Shown here: in pieces, positions 16,011 through 22,624 of the stretch
How the letters are laid out: every line of letters starts with the position of its first letter
Numbering within the stretch: position 1 is the stretch's first letter
Position numbers and translations under genes: made by a program
The notes under the pieces: model-generated
Seen by the model: only the letters and a program-made list of their open reading frames with translations
Database searches by the model: none
What the model was told of the DNA's origin: nothing
From: Pelomonas nitida
GTDB lineage: Bacteria > Pseudomonadota > Gammaproteobacteria > Burkholderiales > Burkholderiaceae_C
Reading direction: 5' to 3'
Assembly: GCF_043555975.1 (NCBI RefSeq)
Contig: NZ_JBIGIA010000009.1
Coordinates: 176,370-240,369, forward strand
Length of the DNA: 64,000 nt

Positions 16011-17195
16011 TCAGGTCGCGCTGTTGACGTAGGCCTTGACGGCGCCGCCAACGTCCACCAGGTTGCCGCCGCAGCGCTGGAAGGCGCAGAAGCCGACCTG
16101 ACCGTTCAGCGTGAATGCCGAGTCGGTGAAGCGGAACAGGGTGAAGTCCATCACCTCGCGGTGCCAGTACTTGCTGAAGGCGCCGAAGAGGATCGACTTG
16201 GCGCTGGCCGCCATGGTCGGCATTTCCTGGTTGATGACGATGCGGCGGTTGAGCAGGCGGTCGGGGGCGCCGCCAGGGTTGCCCTGCTCATAGCCCGGAA
16301 CGAAGATCGGGCGGCCGTTGGAGTCCTTCAGCTTGCGCACCTTGGCCAGGCTGGTGTCATGCATCATGAAGCCGACGCCGGGCAGGTTGCGGTAGGCCGG
16401 GTCGACGCTGTGCTCCAGGTCGATCAAGTCGTCGTAGATGACGCTCGTGGTCTGGCCAGTCGTGCCGGTCTTGCCGGTGCCAGAACCCGTGACGATGCCG
16501 CGAGGTTGGCCGGTGCCGGTGCCGATGGTCGTGTGCTTGCCGCGGATGCGGCCCAGGCGAACGGCAAGGATGCTCTGGATGTAGCCCTCAATGTCGAACA
16601 TTGAATCCTGGATCAGCTCCCACGGAACAGCGATCTTCTTGGAGCTGTAGCGGTAGACGTCGATCGTGATGTTGGAGAAGGCGGTGTCGAGGCCGGTGGC
16701 AGGCCCGTTCTGGCCAACGATCTCGCCCTCTTCCGCAGTCGGGTCAGCGGCCGGCACGTTCATCTGCGCGCCGCTACTGGTGCGCACACGTTCGCCTTCG
16801 CCCAGCATGGCGCCGTAGGCGCGCATGGCGACTTCCAGAGATTTGCTGAACTCAGGCGCAACGGTAAAGCCGCCTTCCGCCGGCGTGGTGGTGCTCATGG
16901 CGGCCTGGGGCAGGTTCCAGGCGGCGTTCTGGTCACCGCCGGCCTGGCGGGCGCGCAGTTCGCCGAGCTGGTCCTGGGACAGGGCGGCAAGGCCACCCGT
17001 CAGGAACGCGCGGAAGGCGCTGGAGGTCGCGGCGTGGGCGCCCTGCGTGCGGGTGTGGCGGTTGCGCAGTTCCTCCTCGCTGGGGCCGTTGGCGCCAGCC
17101 AGCGCCGCAGCGCGGAGTTCGCGCGCGATCTCGGCGTCGATGGACTCGATCTCGCCGAGCAGGTTGTCCATGTCGGCGGCATCGGCCGCAGGCAT
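16011..17195 (-). CDS. major capsid protein (HK97 gp5-like), 5' truncated
   Basis: The 394-residue frame from the ATG at 17195 contains the end of a delta-type scaffolding helix (MDNLLGEIESIDAEIARELRA) and then the HK97 capsid domain: TPAEGGFTVAPEF, VPWELIQDSMFDIEGYI, GTGTGQPRGIVTG and the C-terminal AFSKYWHREVMDFTLFRF. Family members usually start some 30 residues earlier; here the frame upstream of 17195 is antisense to an AP2-domain gene. The 5' end, promoter region and the upstream protease and portal genes are therefore gone. The in-frame ORF continues to 17321 but that part has no capsid similarity. It is probably not expressed correctly. Confidence 0.85.
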   Translation of the reverse strand: MPAADAADMDNLLGEIESIDAEIARELRAAALAGANGPSEEELRNRHTRTQGAHAATSSAFRAFLTGGLAALSQDQLGELRARQAGGDQNAAWNLPQAAMSTTTPAEGGFTVAPEFSKSLEVAMRAYGAMLGEGERVRTSSGAQMNVPAADPTAEEGEIVGQNGPATGLDTAFSNITIDVYRYSSKKIAVPWELIQDSMFDIEGYIQSILAVRLGRIRGKHTTIGTGTGQPRGIVTGSGTGKTGTTGQTTSVIYDDLIDLEHSVDPAYRNLPGVGFMMHDTSLAKVRKLKDSNGRPIFVPGYEQGNPGGAPDRLLNRRIVINQEMPTMAASAKSILFGAFSKYWHREVMDFTLFRFTDSAFTLNGQVGFCAFQRCGGNLVDVGGAVKAYVNSAT

Positions 17196-17447
17196 GCGTT
17201 GGTCAACCGCCCCGAGAACCTTCGGAATGTCGAGCCGTGGATGAACTGCGCCAACCGCGTCGCGATCGGCGCCGTGAAGCTGAAGGGGGTCGTTATGCAC
17301 AAGCAGACCGGCCGATACCAAGCCACCTGCGCGAAGAAGTACCTCGGTCTGTTTGACACAGCCGAGGCAGCTGGCCGCGCCTATGACGCTGCCGCAGTCG
17401 CCAAGTACGGCCAGTACGCGAAGCTGAACTTTGGGAGCGCCTCATGA
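17196..17447 (+). pseudogene. C-terminal remnant of an HNH/AP2-domain endonuclease
   Basis: The frame carries LVNRPENLR, the usual end of an HNH domain, then an AP2-type DNA-binding repeat (KGVVMHKQTGRYQAT, KKYLGLFDTAEAAGRAYDAAA, KLNFG). Phage HNH-AP2 proteins are homing-type endonucleases. The N-terminal HNH catalytic part is absent: just upstream the plus strand becomes antisense capsid gene. There is no credible start codon with a ribosome binding site, so I treat this as a remnant made by the deletion. Its stop overlaps the next start (ATGA). Confidence 0.75.
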
Positions 17448-17671
17448 GCATCATCGACCTCATCCAGTGGGAAGACGCCGCCGGCACCTGCAACACCTGC
17501 CCCGGCGAGCTGGAGCCGGCCGAGTGCCTGCAGCGCGAGCCCGAGCGCAAGCCGCCCGCGATGCCGTGGCGCGCGCTGGGCGCTGGCTGCGCGGTCCTGC
17601 TCTGCGTGCCCCTGGTGCTGCACCTCGTGCTGGTGCTGATGCCCGCTGCTGTGCAGGTGGCCGCGCGATGA
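17444..17671 (+). CDS. small membrane protein with Cys-rich N-terminus
   Basis: A 75-residue protein. Residues 14-28 hold three cysteines (GTCNTCPGELEPAEC), which could bind metal. Residues about 45-70 form one transmembrane segment (AGCAVLLCVPLVLHLVLVL). The ATG overlaps the stop of the AP2 remnant, and its own TGA overlaps the next ATG. I do not recognise the family. Codon coupling with its neighbours supports it as a real gene. Confidence 0.6.
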   Translation: MSIIDLIQWEDAAGTCNTCPGELEPAECLQREPERKPPAMPWRALGAGCAVLLCVPLVLHLVLVLMPAAVQVAAR

Positions 17672-17781
17672 GCACCGACACCACCACCGAGGAGGCCCTG
17701 AGCCTCATCACGGCCGGCGCTGCGCTGCTGGCTGCCCTGTGCCTGGTAATCGCGCCGGCACTCCCCCTCCTCTTGCCTTGA
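17668..17781 (+). CDS. 37-residue putative membrane peptide
   Basis: MSTDTTTEEALSLITAGAAL is followed by a hydrophobic segment rich in Leu, Ala and Pro that runs nearly to the stop, so this is a single-span membrane peptide. The ATG overlaps the TGA of the preceding gene (ATGA). The acyl carrier-like gene begins nine bases after its stop. The function is unknown; tiny membrane peptides in phage early operons often interfere with host or competing phage functions, but nothing here proves that. Confidence 0.5.
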   Translation: MSTDTTTEEALSLITAGAALLAALCLVIAPALPLLLP

Positions 17782-17789
17782 GGTCTGCA

Positions 17790-18113
17790 ATGGATATCGC
17801 CGAAGAAGTGGCCCGCGCTGAAGACGCGCAGCCCGGCCTGTTTGAACACACCGCCAACCAGGTCCGCGAGGTCATCGCCGAGCAGCTGGGCGCGCCGGTC
17901 GAAACGGTGACCGACGACGCCAAGCTCAGCGCGCTGGGCGCCGACGAGCTCGACCGCATGGAGCTGGCGATCGACCTGGAGCGCCTGCTCAGCGTCCGCA
18001 TCGAAGACGACGACGCCTGGTGCAAGCTACCCACCGTCAAGGACGTCGTGCTCACGGTCTGCGGCCTGGTCGTCCAGGCTGCGGCGCCGAAGCAGCATGG
18101 GGTGCCGGCATGA
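17790..18113 (+). CDS. acyl carrier protein-like protein lacking the phosphopantetheine serine
   Basis: This 107-residue acidic protein has the ACP helical pattern from residue 24: VREVIAEQLGAPVETVTDD, LSALGADELDRMEL, LLSVRIEDDDAW, then LPTVKDVV. In carrier proteins the motif is D-S-L with the serine carrying 4'-phosphopantetheine. Here residue 53 is Glu (codon GAG), so the group cannot be attached. GAGG sits six bases before the ATG at 17790, and the stop overlaps the next start. It may be a structural mimic or binding decoy of host ACP rather than a carrier. Confidence 0.7.
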   Translation: MDIAEEVARAEDAQPGLFEHTANQVREVIAEQLGAPVETVTDDAKLSALGADELDRMELAIDLERLLSVRIEDDDAWCKLPTVKDVVLTVCGLVVQAAAPKQHGVPA

Positions 18114-18469
18114 GCGACTACACAGGCGCCGCACTGTCGGCGGCATCGGCGAATGCCTTGCGCGACAGCGAGGGCCTGACCGACTGGCTATCTGGCGAGT
18201 GCACGCGCGCGCCGACGGTCGGCTGGTGCCGAGTCCTGCGCGACAAGACCGCCGAGGACTTCGCCTCCACGTCCGTCCCCGCGCTCGTCGCGCTCGCGTT
18301 CGATGCCGGCCAGCGGCACGCCGTGCGCTGCGCAGCGATGGATGCGCTTTCCGCGCGCTACTGCTCGCAGCCTGCCGTCAAGGCAGCTATCGAGGATGGT
18401 GCCGATGACATCGCGCGCCAGATGGCCGACGACGCACGCGCCGAACTGCGCGAGTGCTGCCACCACTAA
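18110..18469 (+). CDS. conserved-type phage hypothetical protein, helical
   Basis: A 119-residue, mostly helical protein of unknown function. The N-terminus holds WLSGECTRAPTVGWC; the middle has VPALVALAFDAGQRHAVRCAA, and the C-terminus ends in ECCHH. Five cysteines in total are notable for a cytoplasmic phage protein. It overlaps the ACP-like gene by 4 bp, so the two are probably co-translated, and the Sak4-like gene follows 14 bases later. Confidence 0.55.
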   Translation: MSDYTGAALSAASANALRDSEGLTDWLSGECTRAPTVGWCRVLRDKTAEDFASTSVPALVALAFDAGQRHAVRCAAMDALSARYCSQPAVKAAIEDGADDIARQMADDARAELRECCHH

Positions 18470-18483
18470 CCACAGGAGCTTCC

Positions 18484-19575
18484 ATGCCACTCTTTCAGCC
18501 GGCCACCAACGGCCAAGCTTTCCTCAAGATGGGCCTGATGGGGTTCGCGGGCGACGGCAAGACGTACACCGCTACCCAAGTCGCCATCGGCATGGTGCAA
18601 CTCATGCGCAAGCGCGGCCTGGACCTGGGCAATCGGCCGGCCTTTTTCATCGACACGGAGACCGGCTCTGATTGGGTCAAGCCCCGATTTGACGAGGCAG
18701 ACCTTTCGCTGATGGTCGCCAAAACCCGCTCGTTTGTGGACCTGCTGGAGGCGGTCGACGTGGCCGAGCGCGAGGGGTCCGTCCTGCTGATCGACTCCAT
18801 CAGCCATTTCTGGCGCGTGCTGTGTGATGAGTACGCTCAAAAGCGCAACCGCAAGCGCGGCTTGGAGTTCTCGGACTGGGCGTGGCTCAAGGGCGAGTGG
18901 TCGAAGTTCACCGACCGTTTCGTCAACAGCCAGTGCCACATCATCATGTGCGGCCGCGCCGGCTTCGAATACGACTTTTTCGAAGATGACGCCGGCAAGA
19001 AGCAGCTGGAGAAGACGGGCATCAAGATGAAGGCCGAGGCCGAGACCGGCTATGAGCCCTCAATCCTCGTGCTGATGGAGAAGCACCAAGCGCTGGACGG
19101 AAACCGCGTGTGGCGCACGGCAACGGTGCTCAAGGACCGCTCAACCAAGATCGACGGAAAGACCTTCGAGAACCCGACGTTCAAGGACTTCCTGCCGCAT
19201 ATCGAGTACCTGAACCTGGGCGGCCAGCATTTCAGCGTGGACACGGGCCGCGACAACTCGGCGCTGTTTGCTGATGACGGGACGCCTCGCTGGATGCAGG
19301 AAAGGCGCGCCAAGGAGATCGCACTCGACGAGATCACGGAAGTGCTGAACAAGCATCACGGCGGAACGACACAAGACGCCAAGCGCGCAAAGGCCGATTG
19401 GCTCGAAAAGGCATTCAGCTCGCGCAGCTGGGAGCGGATTCAGTCGCTCGACTGGCCAACCGTCCGCGCCGGCCGCAATTTTCTTTGGCTGCAGTTGGAG
19501 GGCGTGGAGTACAGCTACCAGCCGCCCGACCACGAGAAGCGGCCCGAAGAAGAGCTTTCTGACGTGCCCGCCTAA
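18484..19575 (+). CDS. phage RecA-like AAA ATPase (Sak4/AAA_24 type)
   Basis: The 363-residue protein has a Walker A motif at residues 20-27 (GFAGDGKT) and a Walker B strand ending in Asp104 (SVLLIDSISHF). A conserved FFIDTETGSDW lies between them and an ILVLMEKH segment follows. This is the pattern of phage AAA_24 or Sak4 proteins, single-domain RecA relatives that work with single-strand binding proteins in recombination. AGGAG lies six bases before the ATG at 18484. It is the only recombination gene left in this arm besides the integrase. Confidence 0.8.
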   Translation: MPLFQPATNGQAFLKMGLMGFAGDGKTYTATQVAIGMVQLMRKRGLDLGNRPAFFIDTETGSDWVKPRFDEADLSLMVAKTRSFVDLLEAVDVAEREGSVLLIDSISHFWRVLCDEYAQKRNRKRGLEFSDWAWLKGEWSKFTDRFVNSQCHIIMCGRAGFEYDFFEDDAGKKQLEKTGIKMKAEAETGYEPSILVLMEKHQALDGNRVWRTATVLKDRSTKIDGKTFENPTFKDFLPHIEYLNLGGQHFSVDTGRDNSALFADDGTPRWMQERRAKEIALDEITEVLNKHHGGTTQDAKRAKADWLEKAFSSRSWERIQSLDWPTVRAGRNFLWLQLEGVEYSYQPPDHEKRPEEELSDVPA

Positions 19576-19684
19576 CCACTCAACGGGGCGGCAACGGAAC
19601 TGCGGGTTAGCGCCGCAGGTTGCTCCGACTCCAACACGCTGCTTGATGCGACCCGTGAGCCGCCCCACCCACACCGAGGACGAC

Positions 19685-20305
19685 ATGACAAACCCTGCAA
19701 TCGACATGGCGCGCCGATCGCTGCGCCACCTGCTGGCCGCACTGCTCGCTGCCACCATCGCCGCGCCGGCGGCGGCTTTCACGCCCGACGAAACCGCGTG
19801 GATCGAGACGATCAACGACTTCGCCGCCGACGTCGCCGACATGGGCGTCCCGATCTCCATCGCGGTCATCAAGGACGCTGACGACAAGACCAGCCCTGTG
19901 TCTATGGCGTGGATGGGCGGCCGCTGCGTTTTCATCGTCTCCGCTGCCGGCAATTCATACAGCCAGGAGGTCCAGCGATACGCGCGGTCGGCGGCTACAG
20001 CCCGGCTGGCGGCTGTGGCGCACGAGTACTGGCACTGCCTCCAGGTGCGCGGGATTGAGCGCGGCGACGCCGACATGCCGCCCGTGCGCAGCCCGCAGGC
20101 CGAGGCCATGGCTGACGCCTTTGCTGTGCTGTGGATCTACTGCACCCACCCCGACAGATACCGCGATGCCCTGGCGTTTTTTCGCAAGCTGCGCTCACAC
20201 TCGCCGTCAGGTATGTACTCGATGAGCGGCAGCGCGATTGACGAGGCGGCCGAAAAGGCAGAGCGCGGCCACTCCTGCAGCAAGCAGACGGTGGGGGCTG
20301 TATGA
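19685..20305 (+). CDS. exported HExxH putative zinc peptidase
   Basis: This 206-residue protein has a signal peptide: a basic N-region (RRSLRH), a hydrophobic core at about residues 15-30, and an AAA cleavage site before FTPDE. Residues 113-117 read HEYWH, an HExxH zinc-binding motif. A downstream AEAMADAF segment around residues 139-146 could give the third ligand. GAGG precedes the ATG at 19685 and the stop overlaps the next gene. In an integrase-proximal phage operon such an exported enzyme is unusual; it may act on the host envelope or be a lysogenic conversion gene. Peptidase activity is inferred from the motif. Confidence 0.6.
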   Translation: MTNPAIDMARRSLRHLLAALLAATIAAPAAAFTPDETAWIETINDFAADVADMGVPISIAVIKDADDKTSPVSMAWMGGRCVFIVSAAGNSYSQEVQRYARSAATARLAAVAHEYWHCLQVRGIERGDADMPPVRSPQAEAMADAFAVLWIYCTHPDRYRDALAFFRKLRSHSPSGMYSMSGSAIDEAAEKAERGHSCSKQTVGAV

Positions 20306-20784
20306 CTGGCGCAGCACACGACAAGACGGGTGCCCGCGCAGGGGATGGGATTCCGGCCGGCCTGACCAATGACCAGTGGTACGACCTGGCGCAGCGCCAC
20401 GTCAACGCCGACTGGAACAGCGACCAGCCCGACGGCTTTCTGAACGCTATCAAGGCCGTGGCGCGGGACTTCGCCACCATCGCCGCAGCCCCTGCCGCAC
20501 CAAGCGTGCCGGCCGGTTGGGTCTCGTTCGCTGACCTTGAGCCGCCGCGTGATGCGCGCCTCGACAACCCGGAAGTCGTCGCTGGCCGCCGGGTGCTGGT
20601 CACCAACAACGTCAAAGCGCGCGACGCAATGGGCCGCATGTCCCATGTCTGGTTCGTCTCGCCGATCAAGACGAACGACGGCTGGGTCGCCTTCGACGAA
20701 GCGGACAGGAAGATTTTCGACCTGACGTACTGGTTCGATCCGCTGGCCGGAGTTCAAGCCCCTGCCACTGGAGAAGCCGCATGA
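20302..20784 (+). CDS. phage hypothetical protein (DUF551-like C-terminal half)
   Basis: A 160-residue protein. Residues 1-65 contain an LTNDQWYDLAQRHVNADWN helix-rich segment common in phage accessory proteins. Residues about 72-150 have the order GWVSFADLEPP, VLVTNN, SHVWFVSP, then LTYWFDPL, which recalls DUF551-type domains. The function is unknown. The start overlaps the stop of the metallopeptidase-like gene by 4 bp and the stop overlaps the next start. Confidence 0.55.
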   Translation: MTGAAHDKTGARAGDGIPAGLTNDQWYDLAQRHVNADWNSDQPDGFLNAIKAVARDFATIAAAPAAPSVPAGWVSFADLEPPRDARLDNPEVVAGRRVLVTNNVKARDAMGRMSHVWFVSPIKTNDGWVAFDEADRKIFDLTYWFDPLAGVQAPATGEAA

Positions 20785-21200
20785 CGGTGTATGCCTTCGA
20801 GGTGCGCTGCGGAGAGTACTCCCGCATCGTCAATGCCCACAACCGTGGCAAAGCCATCGCTGAGTACATGGGCGACGTGCGCGACTGCTGGCCTGATGTG
20901 CGGTTCACAGACTTCCGCGCCCGCAAGCTGGGTCAGGCCCACACCAGCGCAGCATTCGAGCGCACGGCAGCCTATCGCGGCTGGGCCGGCGTCAAGTGCG
21001 GCCAGCGCGTCCGACTGAAGGACGGCGGCGAGCTTGGGACCATCGTCGGCCACAACGACAGCGCCAACTTCGATGTCCTGTTCGACGAGGGCACGAGCCT
21101 CCACGGCCGCGTCTGCAATTGCCACCCGAACGACCTTGAGCGTGTCGCCGCGCCCCAAATCCAAGCCCCTGGCGCCGCACCGGGAGGCACCAATGGCTAA
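20781..21200 (+). CDS. phage hypothetical protein with KOW/SH3-like barrel
   Basis: The 139-residue product starts MTVYAFEVRCGEYSRIVNAH. Residues 72-122 (CGQRVRLKDGGELGTIVGHN through CHPNDLERV) look like a small KOW or SH3-like barrel. I cannot assign a function. It is coupled by overlaps to both neighbours: 4 bp upstream and 8 bp downstream. Confidence 0.55.
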   Translation: MTVYAFEVRCGEYSRIVNAHNRGKAIAEYMGDVRDCWPDVRFTDFRARKLGQAHTSAAFERTAAYRGWAGVKCGQRVRLKDGGELGTIVGHNDSANFDVLFDEGTSLHGRVCNCHPNDLERVAAPQIQAPGAAPGGTNG

Positions 21201-21432
21201 GGTCTCCTGGGCCGACATGAACCAGTACCAGCGCGCCGACGCGCGGATGCTGGTGGACGGCTACCGCGTCACACAGCACCACTCCGAGACGCCGGAGCAG
21301 TGGTTCGAGCGCGCCAAGGCGGAATGCCTGGCCGCCCTGGACGTGCGTCGCGCACAGGTCGAGTGCATGACCTTCGATCAGATGTTCCCGCCGCGACCGG
21401 CCGGCCTTCACCCTGCGACGCCCACCCCATGA
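21193..21432 (+). CDS. small phage hypothetical protein
   Basis: A 79-residue protein beginning MAKVSWADMNQYQRADARML and ending in a Pro-rich tail. Its start lies inside the end of the upstream gene (8 bp overlap) and its stop overlaps the next start. It is helical with no recognised motif. The chain of overlaps and consistent GC-rich codon use support it as a gene. Confidence 0.5.
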   Translation: MAKVSWADMNQYQRADARMLVDGYRVTQHHSETPEQWFERAKAECLAALDVRRAQVECMTFDQMFPPRPAGLHPATPTP

Positions 21433-21821
21433 GAAACATGAGCTTTGCCCTGACCGTGCCGCAGATCCAGTCCGGCACGAAAGACGTGACGCGCCGCCTG
21501 GGCTGGCTGCAGCTTAAGCCCGGCGACCTCATCCAGCCTGTGCGCAAGTGCATGGGCCTGCGCCCCGGCGAGTCCATCGAACGCCTGCGCGCACCGCTGC
21601 GCATCGTCGACGTCCGGCGCGAGCCGCTGGACATGATGACCACGGACCTGGACTACGGCATGGCCGAGGTGCGCCGCGAGGGTTTCGCCGACCACCCGAC
21701 CTACCGCTGGCCCAGCGAGTGGGTGCGGATGTTCTGCGCCAGCCACAAGGGCTGCATGCCGCACAGCGTCGTGACCCGCATCGAGTTCGCCTACACCCAA
21801 GCCGAGGAATCCCATGTCTGA
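21429..21821 (+). CDS. ASCH-domain-like phage protein
   Basis: The 130-residue protein starts MRNMSFALTVPQIQSGTKDV and has VTRRLGWLQLKPGDLIQPV, the usual opening of ASCH-like domains, then LRIVDVRREPL. ASCH domains adopt a PUA-like fold and are thought to bind RNA or modified nucleotides; they are frequent in phage accessory regions. The ATG at 21429 overlaps the upstream TGA. Whether this one is enzymatic cannot be told from sequence. Confidence 0.65.
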   Translation: MRNMSFALTVPQIQSGTKDVTRRLGWLQLKPGDLIQPVRKCMGLRPGESIERLRAPLRIVDVRREPLDMMTTDLDYGMAEVRREGFADHPTYRWPSEWVRMFCASHKGCMPHSVVTRIEFAYTQAEESHV

Positions 21822-22056
21822 CCTGCCATCCCCCCAGCCTGCACCCGCAGCCTTGGACTTCAAGTTCATCGAGTTCAACCCGCGCCGTGCCATGCGTGGC
21901 GCCGATGCCGCCCGAGTGGAGGTCATCGACGCGGCCGACCCGGAAGGCGGCGGCTGGCTCTGGATGAGCAGAAAGGACATCAAGGAAAACATGCGCTGGC
22001 ACGGCGCACACCCCGAACTGCAAAAGGCCCTTGACGCCTACGGAGCACAAGCATGA
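21814..22056 (+). CDS. small phage hypothetical protein
   Basis: An 80-residue protein. The core (FKFIEFNPRRAMRGADAARVEV) is followed by a WLWMSRKDIKENMRWHG stretch. It overlaps the ASCH-like gene by 8 bp and the next gene by 4 bp. No family or motif is recognised. Confidence 0.5.
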   Translation: MSDLPSPQPAPAALDFKFIEFNPRRAMRGADAARVEVIDAADPEGGGWLWMSRKDIKENMRWHGAHPELQKALDAYGAQA

Positions 22057-22373
22057 CCGCCGAAAACCAAGCCCCTGAGGGTGGGCCGGCGCTGCTCAGC
22101 GCCGAGCTGCTGGACCTTTGCCACAAACACGCCCCGGACTGCCCGACTGCGCAGGCCGTTGCACTCGGCCAGGCCGTGATGCATCGTCTGGCCGCCCAGC
22201 CCCAGCCCAAGGGGACGGCAGCCCTATCGGCCACCGAGCTTGCGGAGATGTGGCGTCTCGCGTGCGCGGACTGGAACGCTCAGGTCGGCGCACGCCCGGA
22301 TCCGTGGGAGCACTTCGCCACGCGCCTGGCAGCCGCCCGCCCATCCCCCGCCGGTCGCACCTTGACCCCATGA
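22053..22373 (+). CDS. small phage hypothetical protein
   Basis: A 106-residue protein with LLSAELLDLCHKHAPDCPTA near the N-terminus and LAEMWRLACADWNAQVG in the middle, both helical. It is coupled by 4-bp overlaps to its neighbours. I cannot assign a function; it belongs to the accessory set next to the excision-integration genes. Confidence 0.5.
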   Translation: MTAENQAPEGGPALLSAELLDLCHKHAPDCPTAQAVALGQAVMHRLAAQPQPKGTAALSATELAEMWRLACADWNAQVGARPDPWEHFATRLAAARPSPAGRTLTP

Positions 22374-22624
22374 CCGTTGACGCACCACCCCGCACAGACC
22401 TGATGCTCAGCACGGATGAGCTGCGCGAGATTACCGGCTACATCAAGCCTGCCAGGCAGGTCGAGGAGCTGCGACGCCAGGGATTCTGGCGCGCGCGGCG
22501 CAATGCCGCTGGCGCCGTGGTGCTGGAGCGCAGGCATTACGACGCCGTGTGCGCCGGTGCAGGCGCGCCAGCGCCTGATGATGGACCTAGACTCAGGACG
22601 CCAGTCCTGCGCCGATCCTCATGA
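22370..22624 (+). CDS. DUF4224 protein, probable excisionase-like partner of the integrase
   Basis: This 84-residue protein has the DUF4224 signature: LMLSTDELREITGYIKPARQ, VEELRRQGFW, RNAAGAVVLER. DUF4224 genes sit next to tyrosine integrases in many proteobacterial prophages, and the domain resembles a small winged-helix DNA-binding fold, so an excision or regulatory role is likely. Its TGA overlaps the integrase ATG by 4 bp, which couples the two. Confidence 0.75.
   Translation: MTVDAPPRTDLMLSTDELREITGYIKPARQVEELRRQGFWRARRNAAGAVVLERRHYDAVCAGAGAPAPDDGPRLRTPVLRRSS

Noticed and set aside
17196..17321. N-terminal extension of the capsid frame to a start at 17,321
   Set aside because: The extra 42 residues are antisense to the AP2-domain coding sequence and have no capsid similarity, so they are a product of the junction, not original coding sequence.
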